Assembly (NCBI RefSeq): GCF_019059575.1
Contig: NW_024883421.1
Span: 1 to 64,000 of the forward strand
From: Amphibalanus amphitrite
Taxonomy: Eukaryota; Arthropoda; Thecostraca; Balanomorpha; Balanidae
DNA: 64,000 bases
Reading direction: 5' to 3'
Positions 22,217-33,389 of this stretch are shown piece by piece. The notes under the pieces are model-generated. The model had not been told where the DNA came from. It saw only the letters and a list, made by a program, of their open reading frames with translations, and searched no databases. Within the stretch, counting starts at the first letter, position 1, and each line of letters begins with the position of its first letter. The position numbers and the translations under genes were made by a program.

Positions 22217-22975
22217 GCACCGTGAAGTGGGGCTATTTGAGACAGTGGGGCTATTTGAGACAGTACGGTAGTGGTTTAGTAAAACTGCTGTAAAATTAAA
22301 ACCGTTTGATATTTTTTATCAATTTTTGCTCAGGCTGATATGAAATTTAACGATGCATTCCATGGATAGGTTTTTTTGAAAATTGACACTTTTCGAAAGA
22401 AATTTGGCATTAAATGAGAAATATAGAAAAACCACAATTCAAGTTATACGTAAAGCACCCCTATCTACAGCTTAATATGGTTGAAATTTTAAAAACTTTG
22501 CAACCGACTCTATTGTAACTATCGTTTTACTTATGGACTAAGCACATTTTTCATGAAGCTATTATCTATTGTTAACGGTAGTGACGATTGTGTAAGCCCA
22601 TGTCTGAGAATCCCGATGATACCCACTTCGTCAAACCTCAACGTTTACCAAAGACAGCTGATTGTGATGCCAAGGCCCTAAAAACAGATGATATGATGCA
22701 TCCGAAAAGACTTGCCGCCATATGCCTAAAGTGTATCAAGCGTTCGACCTAAGCAACACCGGTGAATCGGCCATGGGTTCATGGTACTTTTAGCAGCAAG
22801 CAATATTTACACATTGTAACTTAATATGACCATCCAGGTTGTAACGATATTAGTTACCTTTATGAATATGTGCATAAAATGTGTTTCATCAGTCACTGAC
22901 GTGGTCGGTAATCGGCCCATGCCTACTCTGGTTGACCAGAAGGCACTATTGAAGGTTATTTATCATACATACGTA

Positions 22976-24149
22976 GGGGAGAGTGGGGAAAGATGCCCAG
23001 GGTTTTACTATGTCATATATTATTCGAAAATGACGATGGGAAAGCAAAAACTTGGAGTTTCAACGGAAGCCGACATCATTTTTCGCCAAAAATATCACAC
23101 TTTTGTGCCTGAAGTATTATTACTTTTTTTGCTATTAAGCATTTTCCTGAAGAAGTGAAAGGGGGCATCTTACCCCACAGGGTGGGAAAGACGCCCCCTG
23201 ACGTTGGGAAAGATGCCCCCTGCACTATAAGTGACATAAATGGGCACGTAAATCGCCTGAACGAATCAGTAGTCCCTTCGAGCCTGCAGTAGACACCAAA
23301 CGTCATCATAAGGGCCCTCAATAGTAGTCGTAAGGGGCTTCAGAGGTCATCGTTAGGGCCATCATAGTCCAGCGCGGCCAAACAAGCCTCCGTGGTGGCG
23401 TTCGGAGACCACTGTGGGGCTCTTATAGGTCTTCATGATGCTTGAGGGCCCTCGAGCCCATCGTGGGGACCTCCGATGCCAGTGCGGCCCGTGGGGCCAA
23501 CGTGGGAGCCCTCAAAGGATGTCGTGAGGGGCCCTGGAGCCAATAATTGGACCCACAGAGGCCGTCGTGAGGGCTCTCAGAGTCAGATGCCGCCCAAAAA
23601 GTCGCTATGTGGGCCGAGAGACCGGCATGGGGAGCACCCGACCGTACTGGACTCTCAATAGTCCCAGATCGGCTTTTGTCTACATCACAAGTAAGTAATA
23701 AATGATTTGACGGGCTGTTTGAAGGACAGCCTACGGATTTAGGGGGGCGTCTTTCCCCATCAGGACAGGGGGCATCTTACCCCAAGGTACCGAAGTAACA
23801 TTAAATCAGTACAATTTGTTAGCCATAAAACTACACCATGAAACAAACTGTTTGGGACACAGTACACGCATGCTAATGTATCACGACTATAGCAAGCGAC
23901 GCAAAAATTATTTACCTTCTTTGATATTTACAATGTTCTAACACCAAAATATTTTTTGAAAGCAGCAAAAAAAAACATGCAGTCATCAGCCAGCCGTAGC
24001 CTAACTGAGCTTCGCAATTTTTTGTGCCGTTAACAAGGCAGGCTTCCGCTTTACGCTAAGAACATTAATTTCCAGGTCCGATTCTTTGTTTCGTCGCTAG
24101 AGGGGGTGGGGCTTCTTTCCCACCCTGGGCATCTTACCCCACTCTCCCC
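22976..24149. mobile_element. GGGGAGAGTGGGG-ended TA element, 1.17 kb
   Basis: GGGGAGAGTGGGGAAAGATG (22976) is mirrored by CATCTTACCCCACTCTCCCC (ends 24149), with TA on both sides. Internal phrases such as GGGGCATCTTACCCCAC recur at 23160-23220 and 23750-23790. It carries a 23-bp minisatellite. A relative lies at 26182-27123. The 110-codon frame at 22826-23158 crosses the left boundary and is not considered a gene. Confidence 0.85.
23290..23670 (+). repeat. 23-bp GC-rich minisatellite (array 2)
   Basis: Degenerate units such as GGGCCCTCAGAGG at 20-30 bp spacing, like 7290-8700 but shorter and more decayed. It lies within the element at 22976-24149. Confidence 0.6.
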
Positions 24150-24851
24150 TACTGTTAGGTCCGTCTTTCAGTAGGTATACGTACTTGATTCAGTGCGGTA
24201 ACCGGCCATTCGATACAGCATGCAGTGTGCTAGGAAAATCGGTATAAAATCAAAACAAGCCCTCAAGCCCTCTTCTATTATTTCTTCACAGGTTGATGTG
24301 CAATGGATGGAACAATCGATCATGAATGCTATTCATTCAACGATTTTGAGAACTGTTATCCCTTGTTTAATGCATTACGGCGTGTTTAATGCAGTAGCGA
24401 GCCTGTCTCAAATAGCCCCACCAACTTTCGGTCTATCTGTTTTACGCCGCCAGAGATAATCACATTAACTTAATTTGAAAATTTCACTGTCGTTGACTTA
24501 GAAATGGTCCTATATAATCATCCTGTGATTTTTAAAGCTTAGGGTTACATCATATTATGACAGCCCTAGCATAAAGAAATGCAATTTTTATCAGACCGAA
24601 ATGCTGTGTCCAACGAAAAACGAAAAGTTTGATTATAAGGGTTATATAACTGTAGTTTAAAGAAATACTTTATGCCAGAAGCATCAAAATTTAATTTCCA
24701 ATCGCATGGCATTAAAAGAATTATCCCTACCTTGACCAATTTTCTTTAATTTCCTTGCAACCAAAACTGTCTCAAATAGCCCCACACTATGGGGCTATTT
24801 GAAACAGGCTTCAATTAGAAAAATAATTGTAACGAATCCATGACAGATGTA

Positions 24852-25241
24852 AAATGACGATAATAACTCAAGTTTATTGTACAAGACAAAGCTTTCGATA
24901 CATAAAGTATCTTGATCACTGTCAATGAGATGTAGAATATTTGAAAATTCACAAATAACAAAAACCGACGCAAGTCGTTGCATTTCTTTCTTCCTAACAT
25001 GTGACATTCACCCTATGACACTTTCACTGCTAATTTTGCTGCTATGCTAGACCATGTAATAAACCCGTTTCTTGTGTTGAACGTATTTCTTGACATGATA
25101 TGAGCCGCTTCGAGACATTTTCGTTTTCGTTTCTTCATATTTCGTTCCAATATCCAATATTCTCATTGACAGTGATCAAGATACTTTATGTATCGAAAGC
25201 TTTGTCTTGTACAATAAACTTGAGTTATTATCGTCATTTTA
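24852..25241. repeat. Inverted repeat with about 85-bp arms
   Basis: 24852-24935 (ATGACGATAATAACTCAAGT...) is mirrored nearly perfectly at 25160-25241 (...ACTTGAGTTATTATCGTCAT). The loop of about 225 bp is AT-rich. It is probably a MITE within the composite. Confidence 0.85.
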
Positions 25242-25409
25242 GAAAAATAACTTTATTTATGGCTGCTAGGTGAACCAAAACGGACCTATCTGAAAGAGGC
25301 TACAGAGGACTACGTTTTTGCAATTTACATGCTATAGGAAATATCAACCGTTTTGAAGGGAGAGGCCAAAAACTGTAAAATCCGTTTCAGATAGCCTCAC
25401 TTTACGGTA

Positions 25410-25925
25410 GTGGAGGTCGAAGGCATCATGAATTCCAGACCGCTGTCGTTTGTCTCCAGTGAGGAGCTGGAAGAACCCCTCACTCCAGCACACCTCATGA
25501 CTGGCAGGAGGCTTCTCACTCCAAATCACTTGTTCTTCAACAGCAGTCACACTGAGCTCAAAACGGAAGAAGAACACACGAAACGGTACAGGCACGTCCA
25601 GAAACTGCTCGAACATTTTTGGCAAAGATGGAAAACTGAGTATCTGCTGCAGCTAAGTCAGCACAAGCAAACCAGGAAGCCGACACATGAAGAGCCAGTC
25701 ATTGGCACCGTAGTCATCATCAAAGAAGTGTGCGCCAAGAGAAATGACTGGCGTCTGGGCAGGATAGAGGAGGTGGATGGACGCATAATAGGAGCCCAGG
25801 TGATCTGCAGCGGACCCGGCGGTAGACGGACGAGCATGCAAAGACCCATACAGAAGCTCGTTCCTGTGGAAATCCCGGGCACGAAGGAGCAGTGGACGCA
25901 TGAGTGTCTAGGATGCAATCAGTAA
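25410..25925 (+). pseudogene. BEL/Pao integrase C-terminal part
   Basis: Continues the integrase frame directly after the TA element: VEGIMNSRPL, then LTPAHLMTGRRLLTPN, then FWQRWKTEYLLQL, and a DUF5641-type C-terminal domain with NDWRLGRIEEVDGRI. It ends with a stop at about 25923, shortly before the polypurine tract. This domain is common to BEL/Pao integrases and is open throughout, so most damage lies elsewhere in the element. Confidence 0.85.
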
Positions 25926-25950
25926 TACTGTCATTGACCCAGGCTGGGTC

Positions 25951-25963
25951 AAGGGGGGGAGGA
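25951..25963 (+). promoter_or_regulatory. Polypurine tract of the BEL/Pao element
   Basis: AAGGGGGGGAGGA lies immediately before the 3' LTR, the expected position and composition for the plus-strand DNA primer. Confidence 0.85.
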
Positions 25964-26129
25964 TGTATGATATTTAGTGCTGTCAATTTGGCGGTGACAT
26001 ATTCAGTCGCCCACGTGATGTACCAACAATGCACGAATCGAATGTTTTTGAAATAAAGGAATCAGAGAGAGTGATTCGATTCGACAGGAAAACTCACTTA
26101 TAGTGCGTTTATTATTAATTATTTTATAT
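25964..26129 (+). repeat. BEL/Pao 3' LTR (166 bp)
   Basis: Starts TGTATGATATTTAG, ends TTATTTTATAT, and is followed by the CACA target duplication. It is intact, unlike the 5' LTR. Confidence 0.95.
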
Positions 26130-26181
26130 CACAAATGGCGTCCTTTTTACGGAAGTGGCTCACCTCGCCATTTTTAATATA

Positions 26182-27123
26182 GGGGAAAGTGGGGTAAGAC
26201 GGGCACCTTAACTTTGGAGCCATTTTTCGGCCGGTTAGAAACATCATAGAAACGGGAAACTGGGTGAAAACCTTTTTCAGACATTTTACTTTCATTTGCC
26301 AGAAGATGAGACTTAGACCTGATTCAACAAATAAACTGCAGCTATTTTTGCAAAACCTTGCAAAAACCCGTCTTACCCCACCCCATGGGGTAAGACGGTC
26401 ACATGGGTAGGGCAAGACGGCCAGCTTCTTTCACCGATCAGCGCAGCTCGCAACAAATGCCCGAGATTAGCCGCATTTATACAGTCGCTCGTTGGTCTCA
26501 AGTGCTTCGGAAATGGCAGTATACGAGATTCGTGCAGAAGGCGTATGCTCCTATATAGGCCCTAGTTCAGAAGCCATGTAGAACCGTTTTTCACATTCAT
26601 TATTCGAGAATAAACTGTGCCGAAGGAATATTGCTAACATGTCTGTGAGTATCGGAATCGAACATATTCTTATTAGAAATGCTTCTTTTTTCCTACAGCA
26701 ACAAAAATATTTTCACCATTACAGACCCATTGGGTTCATAGTTGCCCGTCTTACCCCAAACTCAATGTCAGAAGTTCAGCACGATTTTTCGCTGTGGACA
26801 ATTTGATGCAGACAAAGCAAATCCGCCGTAAATGAACACTGTTGGCATATGAGTGTACCACAAGTGATTGCGAGTTTTTAACTCTATAGTGCTGTACACA
26901 AAAGCTTGCACAATACATTATGGATGTTTTCAATGAAATGAGTGTTTTAAAGAAATCAAAATAAAAGATTATCGACTGAACACAAATTCACCAGACTTGA
27001 ATGGTGGTGTGTAGTGGGAAAGGCAATTCTGGTCCTAACTTTTCTTGCTCGTAGCGCTATTGGTTTGGTCTGCAGAAGGGGTGCCCGTCTTACCTACCCT
27101 GACCGTCTTACCCCACTTTCCCC
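26182..27123. mobile_element. GGGGAAAGTGGGG-ended TA element, 0.94 kb
   Basis: GGGGAAAGTGGGGTAAGACG (26182) pairs with CGTCTTACCCCACTTTCCCC (ends 27123); TA at 26180-26181 and 27124-27125. Internal repeats of GGGTAAGACGG and CGTCTTACCCCA occur at 26370-26420, 26748 and 27088. No coding sequence. It lies 49 bp beyond the BEL/Pao 3' target duplication. Confidence 0.9.
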
Positions 27124-27125
27124 TA

Positions 27126-27468
27126 CGGTTAATAACAAAAACGAGTTAAGAATTTTAGAAATTTAGCCATTTTCCGTAAGACCAATTGTATTGTATTGTA
27201 TTGACGGAGGCAGACAACTCCACAGTACACCGTGGCTATTCCGTGTCTTAAGTCATGGCAAGTAAAAACGCGTACGTCAGGGTTAAATGGGAATAAAAAA
27301 TGTCAGAAATTACACACCTATATCCATACCAGACACACGACACGCACACAGACACACACACACGCCATACGCAACCAGACCATCGTCTATCACAGCCACT
27401 CGTCACTTTGTTACCGAGGTCCTTACTCACTCACACTGCTCGTAACTCCCTCGGCCGGCGAGGGTTAA
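27126..27468. other. Fragment ending in a TTAA-type terminus; CA-rich stretch
   Basis: Contains an ACACAC-rich segment (27330-27370) and ends CTCGGCCGGCGAGGGTTAA (27468), the same terminus as at 15079. No left end was found, so this is a truncated element. Confidence 0.5.
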
Positions 27469-27512
27469 TATCGCTGAATCTCGTGACAAAAAAAAGTCAG
27501 ATACAGAAACCA

Positions 27513-28042
27513 AAAAGACAAAGGCAGCAACGACACAAGTGAAAGTATTGAATACCAGTTTACAGAACATACTTATTCAAAATTTTAACTTGCCGTAGAG
27601 ACGACACAAAGCGCTACAACGATCACCTCGCTGTAGAAGATACACACACCGCCCTTCACCAGCGCTCAGAACAGACTGAAGGCGCCGGCTGACCGGCCGC
27701 CCGACGGTCCCACGTTCTGCGCTATGATTGGCTGAGAATTAGAGCTGCCAGATTACCAATGAAAGCAAACACAGTTCCCGAATGTTCTGTTACGGGAAGA
27801 AATGGAGACGCAGAAATTCTGTACACTTTGCAAAATTAGAAAAGAATAATGAGGTGAACGACCGTTTTTATAGAATTTCGCCTGTCATGTGTCTGCGTTG
27901 TAATTGATAACATTGGTAATCTGGCAGCTCTACTATGTCAGATAATAGGGGCTAATTATCGTGGTCACCCGCAACTGGCTCATTCTGCCAGCGACTTCAG
28001 TTTGTTCTGAGGACTGGCAAAGGGCGGTGTGTTGTTCTAGTA
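27513..28042. mobile_element. Foldback/TIR DNA element, copy 3
   Basis: The left arm (AAAAAGACAAAGGCAGCAAC, 27513 on) matches 673-770. The right part (27895-28042) is the inverted counterpart of 840-930 (TAATTGATAACATTGGTAAT). The middle differs from copies 1 and 2. The outer right end is missing. Confidence 0.6.
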
Positions 28043-28059
28043 AAGCAATTTGATTCTAA

Positions 28060-29010
28060 TAGTGTTTTAGGTGGGAAGGGAGTAGGTGGCAGGGGAGGAA
28101 GGGAGACAGCGAAGAAGTGTGATAAAGGAGATCGGGAAGGGAAGGAGAGACACAGATGGGTAGAGGTAAGTGAGTATATGATTAGGTCAGTGAGCGAGAG
28201 TCAGAGAGTGGAAGTGAGGGAAGGGGAGGGAAGAGGGATGAAATCAGGGAGGGAGGGTTTGGGAGAAAGGGGAAAGGTAGGTACGGAGCGGGGTGGAGCG
28301 GGTTGGAGAAGCATCTCTTATCTACTCACTTTTTGAAGTACCTACCGAGAGTGTATCAGATACGTATCTGAGAGGCAGATATGCATCTACGGCGCAGGCA
28401 GAGAAGACTGCACTTTTTCAAGTACCAAGAGAGGATGTGAGGGGAGGGGAAGGGAGGATAGGAGGGGATGAGGGGAGGAAGGGGATAGGAAGGGAGGGGA
28501 GGGGAGGAGAGGGGAAAAGGGGGAGGGGAGAGGAGGGAGGGAGCGAGCGATTGTGATTAAGGAGACGGGGAGGGGAGGGAGAGAGACAGATGGGGAGGGA
28601 TAAATGAGTTTATCATTGAGTCAGTGAGCGACAGTCAGAGAGTGGAGGTGAGGGAAGGGGAGGGAAAAGGATGGAAGTAGGAGTCAGGGTTAGGGAGAAA
28701 CGAGAAGGGTAGGGGCGCAGCAGGACAGAGCGGGGCAGGGAAGCACCCATTACCTACTTACTTTTAAATTACCCACCGAAAGCAAATCAGATATTTATCT
28801 GCACCGCAGTTATTTTTCTACGACGCGGGCGGAGAAGCCCGTACGTTTTCAATTATCAAGAGGGGATTGGAGGGGTGGAAAAGGAAGAGAGAGTTGATGT
28901 TAAGGGAGGGGAGGGGAGGGGAGGAGAGGAGAGGGGAGGGGAGGGGAGGGAGGGAGCGAGCGATGAAATGTGATAAAGGAGACAGGGTGGGGAGGGAGAG
29001 AGACAGATGG
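28060..29010 (+). repeat. GA-rich tandem repeat block 1 (period about 430 bp)
   Basis: Long GGGGA/GGGA purine runs alternate with a conserved non-purine segment (GAAGCATC..TTATCTACT; CAGATATGCATCTACGGCGC). Landmarks at 28307 and 28740 are about 430 bp apart. The same units recur at 30100-30240 and 33390-34385, probably one array split by insertions. Confidence 0.7.
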
Positions 29011-29016
29011 GGAGGT

Positions 29017-30095
29017 TTAAAGGTAGTGTGCCACCTTTGAAAGATTTCCCATTTTATTTTTCCTAGGATAAGAAGCTTCTGTTTTTACCTAATATCGCAA
29101 AGAAAATAAAAAATGGGCCTGGAATAGTGCCTTTTTCGCCTAAAAGTTTATCGGTTTTTCGATATGTATAACAACTGTAATGGGCTGAGCTGCAAACAGG
29201 CGTCGGCAACAATCGCGAATGCGGCGCACATGTGACAATAAGCAAAGGTCATTATAGAGTTCCGACGTACGGGAATGAGTTATCAGCTGTCTAATCGTAG
29301 ACAACACAATGTCGAGCCTTAAACTGTAAGCCTGTATTGGTATTGTTTCTTTTATTTGGCTGTCGAACATTATTCATGGTTTGAAATATGATTTTATGTA
29401 AAATAATTGATATGAAAAAGCCGTCTCTTAAGTTATGACCCCATTTCACCACACGCAAGTGGCAGAAATGACAATGATCAGCTGACGCATTTTTCTTGGC
29501 CGAAGTCAGAGCGCGCGGCCCGACGCACCACCACCGCACCACAAAGTATGAGCAGAAGCCGCGCCCAAAGCCAGGGCCCCGGTAACGTGAGGTAGCCGAG
29601 TCGGGGCAGCGTGCGCTGACCCAAGCCAGGGCCACAGCTTTTGGCGCGGTCTACCGCATCCCCGCGGGCAGCCCCGGGCTATCACATGACACCGGGAGGA
29701 CGCGCGGCCCCGGCTTGGGTCAGCGCACGCTGCCCCGACTCGGCTACCTCACGTTACCGGGGCCCTGGCTTTGGGCGCGGTCTGCCGCACCACCTAACAG
29801 GCGTGTTCGAAACCGCAGGAGATGATGATGAACGGGTTTATCGAAACTTGATTGGATGAGTATATCGGTAATAGCGATTTCAGTGTGTGCATTTATTGTT
29901 CATAGTGTTGTGAAATGTGGTTGGGGTACGACCGACAACCCGTCGGGGCGAATTTCGCACTGGGGTACTCAAAATTTGAAGAATTTAAGACGTTTCCATG
30001 AGTTTTGAAGGTATGGATAAGTTCTAAAAATCCGGTTCTCCTTATCTGGGCCATTAACTCCATACGGTCCAGGAAAGCTGGCACACTACCTTTAA
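29017..30095. mobile_element. TTAA-type element with AGGTAGTGTGCCA ends
   Basis: TTAAAGGTAGTGTGCCACC (29017) is mirrored by GCTGGCACACTACCTTTAA (ends 30095), inserted in the GA-rich array. The TIR differs from the CCC-starting elements; TTAA targets are shared by piggyBac and Kolobok-like families. The middle is a GC-rich hairpin (29559-29780). No transposase recognised. Confidence 0.75.
29559..29780. repeat. GC-rich hairpin, 75-bp arms
   Basis: 29559-29633 (CCGCGCCCAAAGCCAGGGCC...) is mirrored at 29706-29780 (...GGCCCTGGCTTTGGGCGCGG) with one or two mismatches and a 72-bp loop. Confidence 0.9.
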
Positions 30096-30099
30096 AGCA

Positions 30100-30240
30100 T
30101 TATATGATTGGGTCAGCGGGGAAGGGAGGGAGACAGACAGATGGGGAGCGGTAAGTGAGTATATGATTGGGTCAGTGAGCGACAGTCAGAGAGTGGAAGT
30201 GAGGGAGGGAGGTAAGAGGAATGGAGGAAGATCTCTCGAC
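30100..30240 (+). repeat. GA-rich tandem repeat block 2
   Basis: Continuation of the 28060-29010 array beyond the TTAA element (GTCAGTGAGCGACAGTCAGA is shared with 28620). Confidence 0.7.
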
Positions 30241-30729
30241 AAAATTGATCCATGCACATATCTGACCGAGACAGAGGCAGAACGAGCCTTAGAGCGTGTC
30301 CTAAAAATAATTTCACACCTTCCAGCGTCAAATGCATGAAAATAATAATCATGAGAGTTGCACTTTTCTTACATTTCTATCCCACCTTCTCCCTGATACG
30401 GGTAAGCATACGGTCCGGGACATCAGAAATCAATATGTCCAGCTTCTGTAGACTGATTTTGGACCGGACAGATCCAACGTTCCTGGTCAGCGTGCTTTCA
30501 GGTTATCATTGACCCATTTTGTTAACCTCTTACCGGACGCTCGCTCTAAGATTTTCTATCGAGCTATTCCCCGGCAATTTGTCCTTCTCCCAGAATGCTG
30601 GGAAGTTCGATGAGCACCAGTCCTGCGTCGTTTTTGCTCGATAAGCCGAGGCGCCGACCTGTTGAAAGATGGCCCTGGACATGTTCAGCAGAAGTTTTCA
30701 GCTGGAGACGTGGCTTCGTGGGCTTCAGC

Positions 30730-32809
30730 TTAACCCTCGCATGTGTAGGGGGGGGGGGTCGGATGGACCCCCCCCCCATGGTTTTTCGCGAATAACTCGC
30801 GTAAAAAGCGGCCGATCGCGACGAAACTTTCAGTACCCTCGCATTAACCTTCGCCCTGGTGGGGGGGGGGGCCATTTTGGCCCCCCCCTGTGGTTTTTCA
30901 GCGATAACTCAGAAACCACTTGAGTTAGCGCCCTGAAACTTTGTATAGCTGTTTATTCAACATTTTTACATCATGTCCTTTTTTGGGGGGTTCGGGTCAG
31001 GTCAGGTCAGGTCACAAGGTCACCAAAACTGACACCACCTCTAAAAAAGTTCAAAGCTCTCTCAAAGGCACAGCTTTTATCCGATCGATGTAAAATTTAC
31101 AGTACTTGAAGATGTCACCCAGCTCTACAAAATGGCTATCTCGGATTTTTTATAAATGTGACCTAAGGTCAGGTCAGGTCATCGCTGCTCCCCATTATAA
31201 GTCAATGGGAGAATCGAAAAGTAGTTGTTTTTCAGCTAAATCGGGCGTGATTGTTCCTATATTTCGTTATTGAAGTGTCTTGGGTCAGCAAATCACAGCC
31301 CATGTGAAACCATTTGCTTGTGACCTCGCTGAGGTCACGCTAGGTCATCTCCCTGGTCACCAGAGGTCACCAGCGGTTTTTCTGCACTTACTTGTTATTG
31401 AATAGAGATAAAGACTCCGTTCGACGTTTATCGTGTTTGTCTCGTCAATGCGGATCGAATGATATGCAGCATGACCTATTTCGGTAAGGTCATGACCTTG
31501 ACCTGAGGTCAAATTTTCAAAATGACCTTTCGAGGTCAAACTATATATCATTCGACGCGTCTCGACGAGCCAAGCACGATGGTGCATGAATCGTTTCTCT
31601 ATTTTCTCGTGAATGCATGCTATAGTTAAAAACATTTTCAAAGAAATTTGCCAAGTTGACCTTGCATGACCTCTGTAGGCCAAACCGTTGAGCTGAGGTC
31701 AAATCTGACGAACCTTGGCGAAAGAGCTTGAAAAGAGCTATCGATTGCTTTTTTCCGCGGCTCTCTAGCTCTTCTAGTTTCCGAGCTACAGCGGAATATG
31801 TCCGGCAACACCGAAAACACTGAAATTTGACCTATGATGACCTCTAGCGACCTCAATATTGACCTTAGCGAAAAAATGACCGAAATACTTTCGAACGTAC
31901 TTGTTATGGGCTTTCGTTTGCTTTTTTCCGCGTCTTCCTAGCCCTCTTCGTTTTCGAGTTAGACGGGGGGGGTCATTTTGGCCCCCCCCCCACCAGGGCG
32001 AAGGTGGCTCAGACCCACACCAGGGCGCGGGTTAATCAATTTTACACCTACCCTGAAAATTTCATGACCCTGACCCAAATGACCTTTGACCTGTGACCTC
32101 TTTTCCGAGACCATGTTTGGCCGGAATCGCGATTTCGCGTATGTCGGCTCGCACTAGCCGCGTGTTTGCAAGCTTTTCGTGGTTTCAAACGTTCAAACAT
32201 GTGATTTGATGTTACTCCCGTGTGTGTCAAGGTCACCTGAAGGTCAGGTCAGGTCATTGACCTTTGGTGACCTCGGGTGACCTCGGGTCACTTTTTCGAG
32301 TTTTACATGTTTCTAGGCTAGTTTTTGGAGCTGAATTCGAATTTAGCAACCATTTGAACATTTACGAAGTAGTTTTGGTGACTTCGTAACATGTTACGAA
32401 GCTGTCAGAGGCGGTTGACACGTACTACGAATACCCATCACGACGCCTACTGGTTGACCTGACCTGACCTGACCCGACCTGGTCTAAATGCTTCAAGACA
32501 TCATCTGTGATCAAAACTAACACGATATTCGTGATCAGCACCCCGAAAAACCCCTTAGCAGCCACACTTTACGACTTTCTAACAGGTCCCGATTTTCCCG
32601 ACTTTGGGTCATTGACCTGACCTGGAAGGTCAACCAATGACCTAGGACCTTAAAATTGGGTATCATCGGCTTCCTCTCGTCGCGGGCAACACGCTCGTTT
32701 TTTCCGCGAAGCTCTAGCTCGATCAGGGGCCAAACGGCAAGGGGGGGGTCCAACCGACCCCCCCCTACACATTAGAAGCTGGCAAACGCCGCACACATGC
32801 GAGGGTTAA
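30730..32809. mobile_element. TTAA-type AGGTCA-rich element (outer), hosting another
   Basis: TTAACCCTCGCATGTGT at 30730; the mirror ACACATGCGAGGGTTAA ends 32809. Hairpins: G-run, TCGGATGGA, C-run (about 30748-30778) and G-run, TCCAACCGA, C-run (about 32741-32767). The core has many TGACCT/AGGTCA motifs (32080-32110, 32220-32290, 32450-32475). It sits in the Tc1-like element at CTTCAGC|TTAA|GAGACAACC; the other Tc1 copy has CTTCAGCTTAGGAGACAACC at 58962, an empty site. Confidence 0.9.
30844..32035. mobile_element. TTAA-type AGGTCA-rich element nested in another
   Basis: TTAACCTTCGCCCTGGTG at 30844; the right end has CACCAGGGCGCGGGTTAA ending 32035. Hairpins: G-run, CCATTTTGG, C-run (about 30861-30889) and G-run, TCATTTTGG, C-run (about 31966-31990). 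The host site CTCGCA|TTAA|TCAATTTTAC is uninterrupted in a relative as CTCGCATTGATCAATTTTAC (51322). The core matches 10943-11977 closely. Confidence 0.9.
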
Positions 32810-33389
32810 GAGACAACCTCGGGTACCGATGGCTTGTCGACTTGGAAACTGGATGACCCTTATCAGTCAGCCTACTTGCCAGTTTCCTTTTGGATTTGTC
32901 CGTCTTAAGCTCCACACTTCGCGATAATGATCTGCGCTACCCGACTGGCGGAATTCTTCCTGTCGCGACCTAGCTGGTTCTCAGGCGTCTATCCGCTTCT
33001 CTCACATGACAACCAGCGCCAAATCGTGCAGTAACTCATGCCCAGTGCCTCGGCGACCTGGCTGTGGGCCATGCCGCCGGCAACTATGCCGACTGCCCCG
33101 TTGCAAGACGATTTGTTGTGCAGTTTTGTTATCGCGGACAAAACTGCACAACAATCAGACCTGGTCCGCTCGCCCTGGCTACTGCCCCGAAAATAGCCTC
33201 CGTTAACCACTTGACCAGTCAGGGCCACAAAAATTCGAAGGTCACGTGACTAGAATGCAGCCAATAAGGTCTCTAGGAGCAAGTAACGCCGAAATTATAT
33301 TGAAATTACGCCGTATTAGGCAAAATAAAGGTTGTGGGAGGATGTGACATTGATTTTGGGTCACCGTGTATGATACCTATAGCACTGAA

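Larger units (their letters stand above)
22217..25407. mobile_element. TA-flanked element (AGTGGGGCTATTTGAGAC ends) in the integrase
   Basis: The integrase frame stops at a TA (22215-22216) and resumes exactly after a TA (25408-25409). The left end reads GCACCGTGAAGTGGGGCTAT, and the right end (reverse strand) reads CCGTAAAGTGAGGCTATCTG. The phrase GTGGGGCTATTTGAGACAG is duplicated at the left end (22227, 22245). It recurs inside, inverted, at about 24400 and 24770 and direct at 24790, so the 3.2 kb is a composite of related elements. No transposase is visible. It hosts the element at 22976-24149. Confidence 0.8.
10102..26129 (+). mobile_element. BEL/Pao LTR retrotransposon, heavily interrupted
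   Basis: A single insertion bounded by CACA on both sides (10098-10101 and 26130-26133). LTRs of about 161 and 166 bp begin TGTATGATATTTAG. In order it has a candidate primer-binding site, gag, an aspartic protease, a reverse transcriptase/RNase H piece, integrase, a polypurine tract and the 3' LTR. The Gag (DUF1759-like) and integrase sequences are typical of the BEL/Pao superfamily. It is interrupted by TA-flanked elements at 10161-15882, a mariner at 18039-19341 and a TA element at 22217-25407. Frameshifts, stops and a reverse-transcriptase deletion make it non-functional. Confidence 0.9.
30380..33228 (-). pseudogene. Tc1-like transposase, fragments
   Basis: Reading the minus strand from 33228, the first frame carries a helix-turn-helix (AEALGMSYCTIWRWLS). 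Further pieces toward 32820 match the second DNA-binding part. After the nested element the frame resumes near 30725 (LKPTKPRLQLK). After a frameshift it gives IFQQVGASAYRAKTTQDW and FPAFWEKDKLPGNSS, the DDE region with the central aspartate changed to valine and the P-D-L-N-P stretch deleted. The C-terminal VPDRM-type motif lies near 30400. The middle of the catalytic domain is absent. Confidence 0.8.
30292..33368 (-). mobile_element. Tc1-like transposon, internally deleted and interrupted
   Basis: Right end GATTTTGGGTCACCGTG before TA (33369-33370). The left end GAGCGTGTCCTAAAAATAAT after TA (30290-30291) is a diverged match. A degraded transposase is encoded on the minus strand. Removing the nested TTAA element (30730-32809) leaves about 1 kb, short for Tc1. 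A second truncated copy lies at 58925-59508, and a piece of the same terminus (ATTTTGGGTCACCGTGT) at about 34397. Confidence 0.8.
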
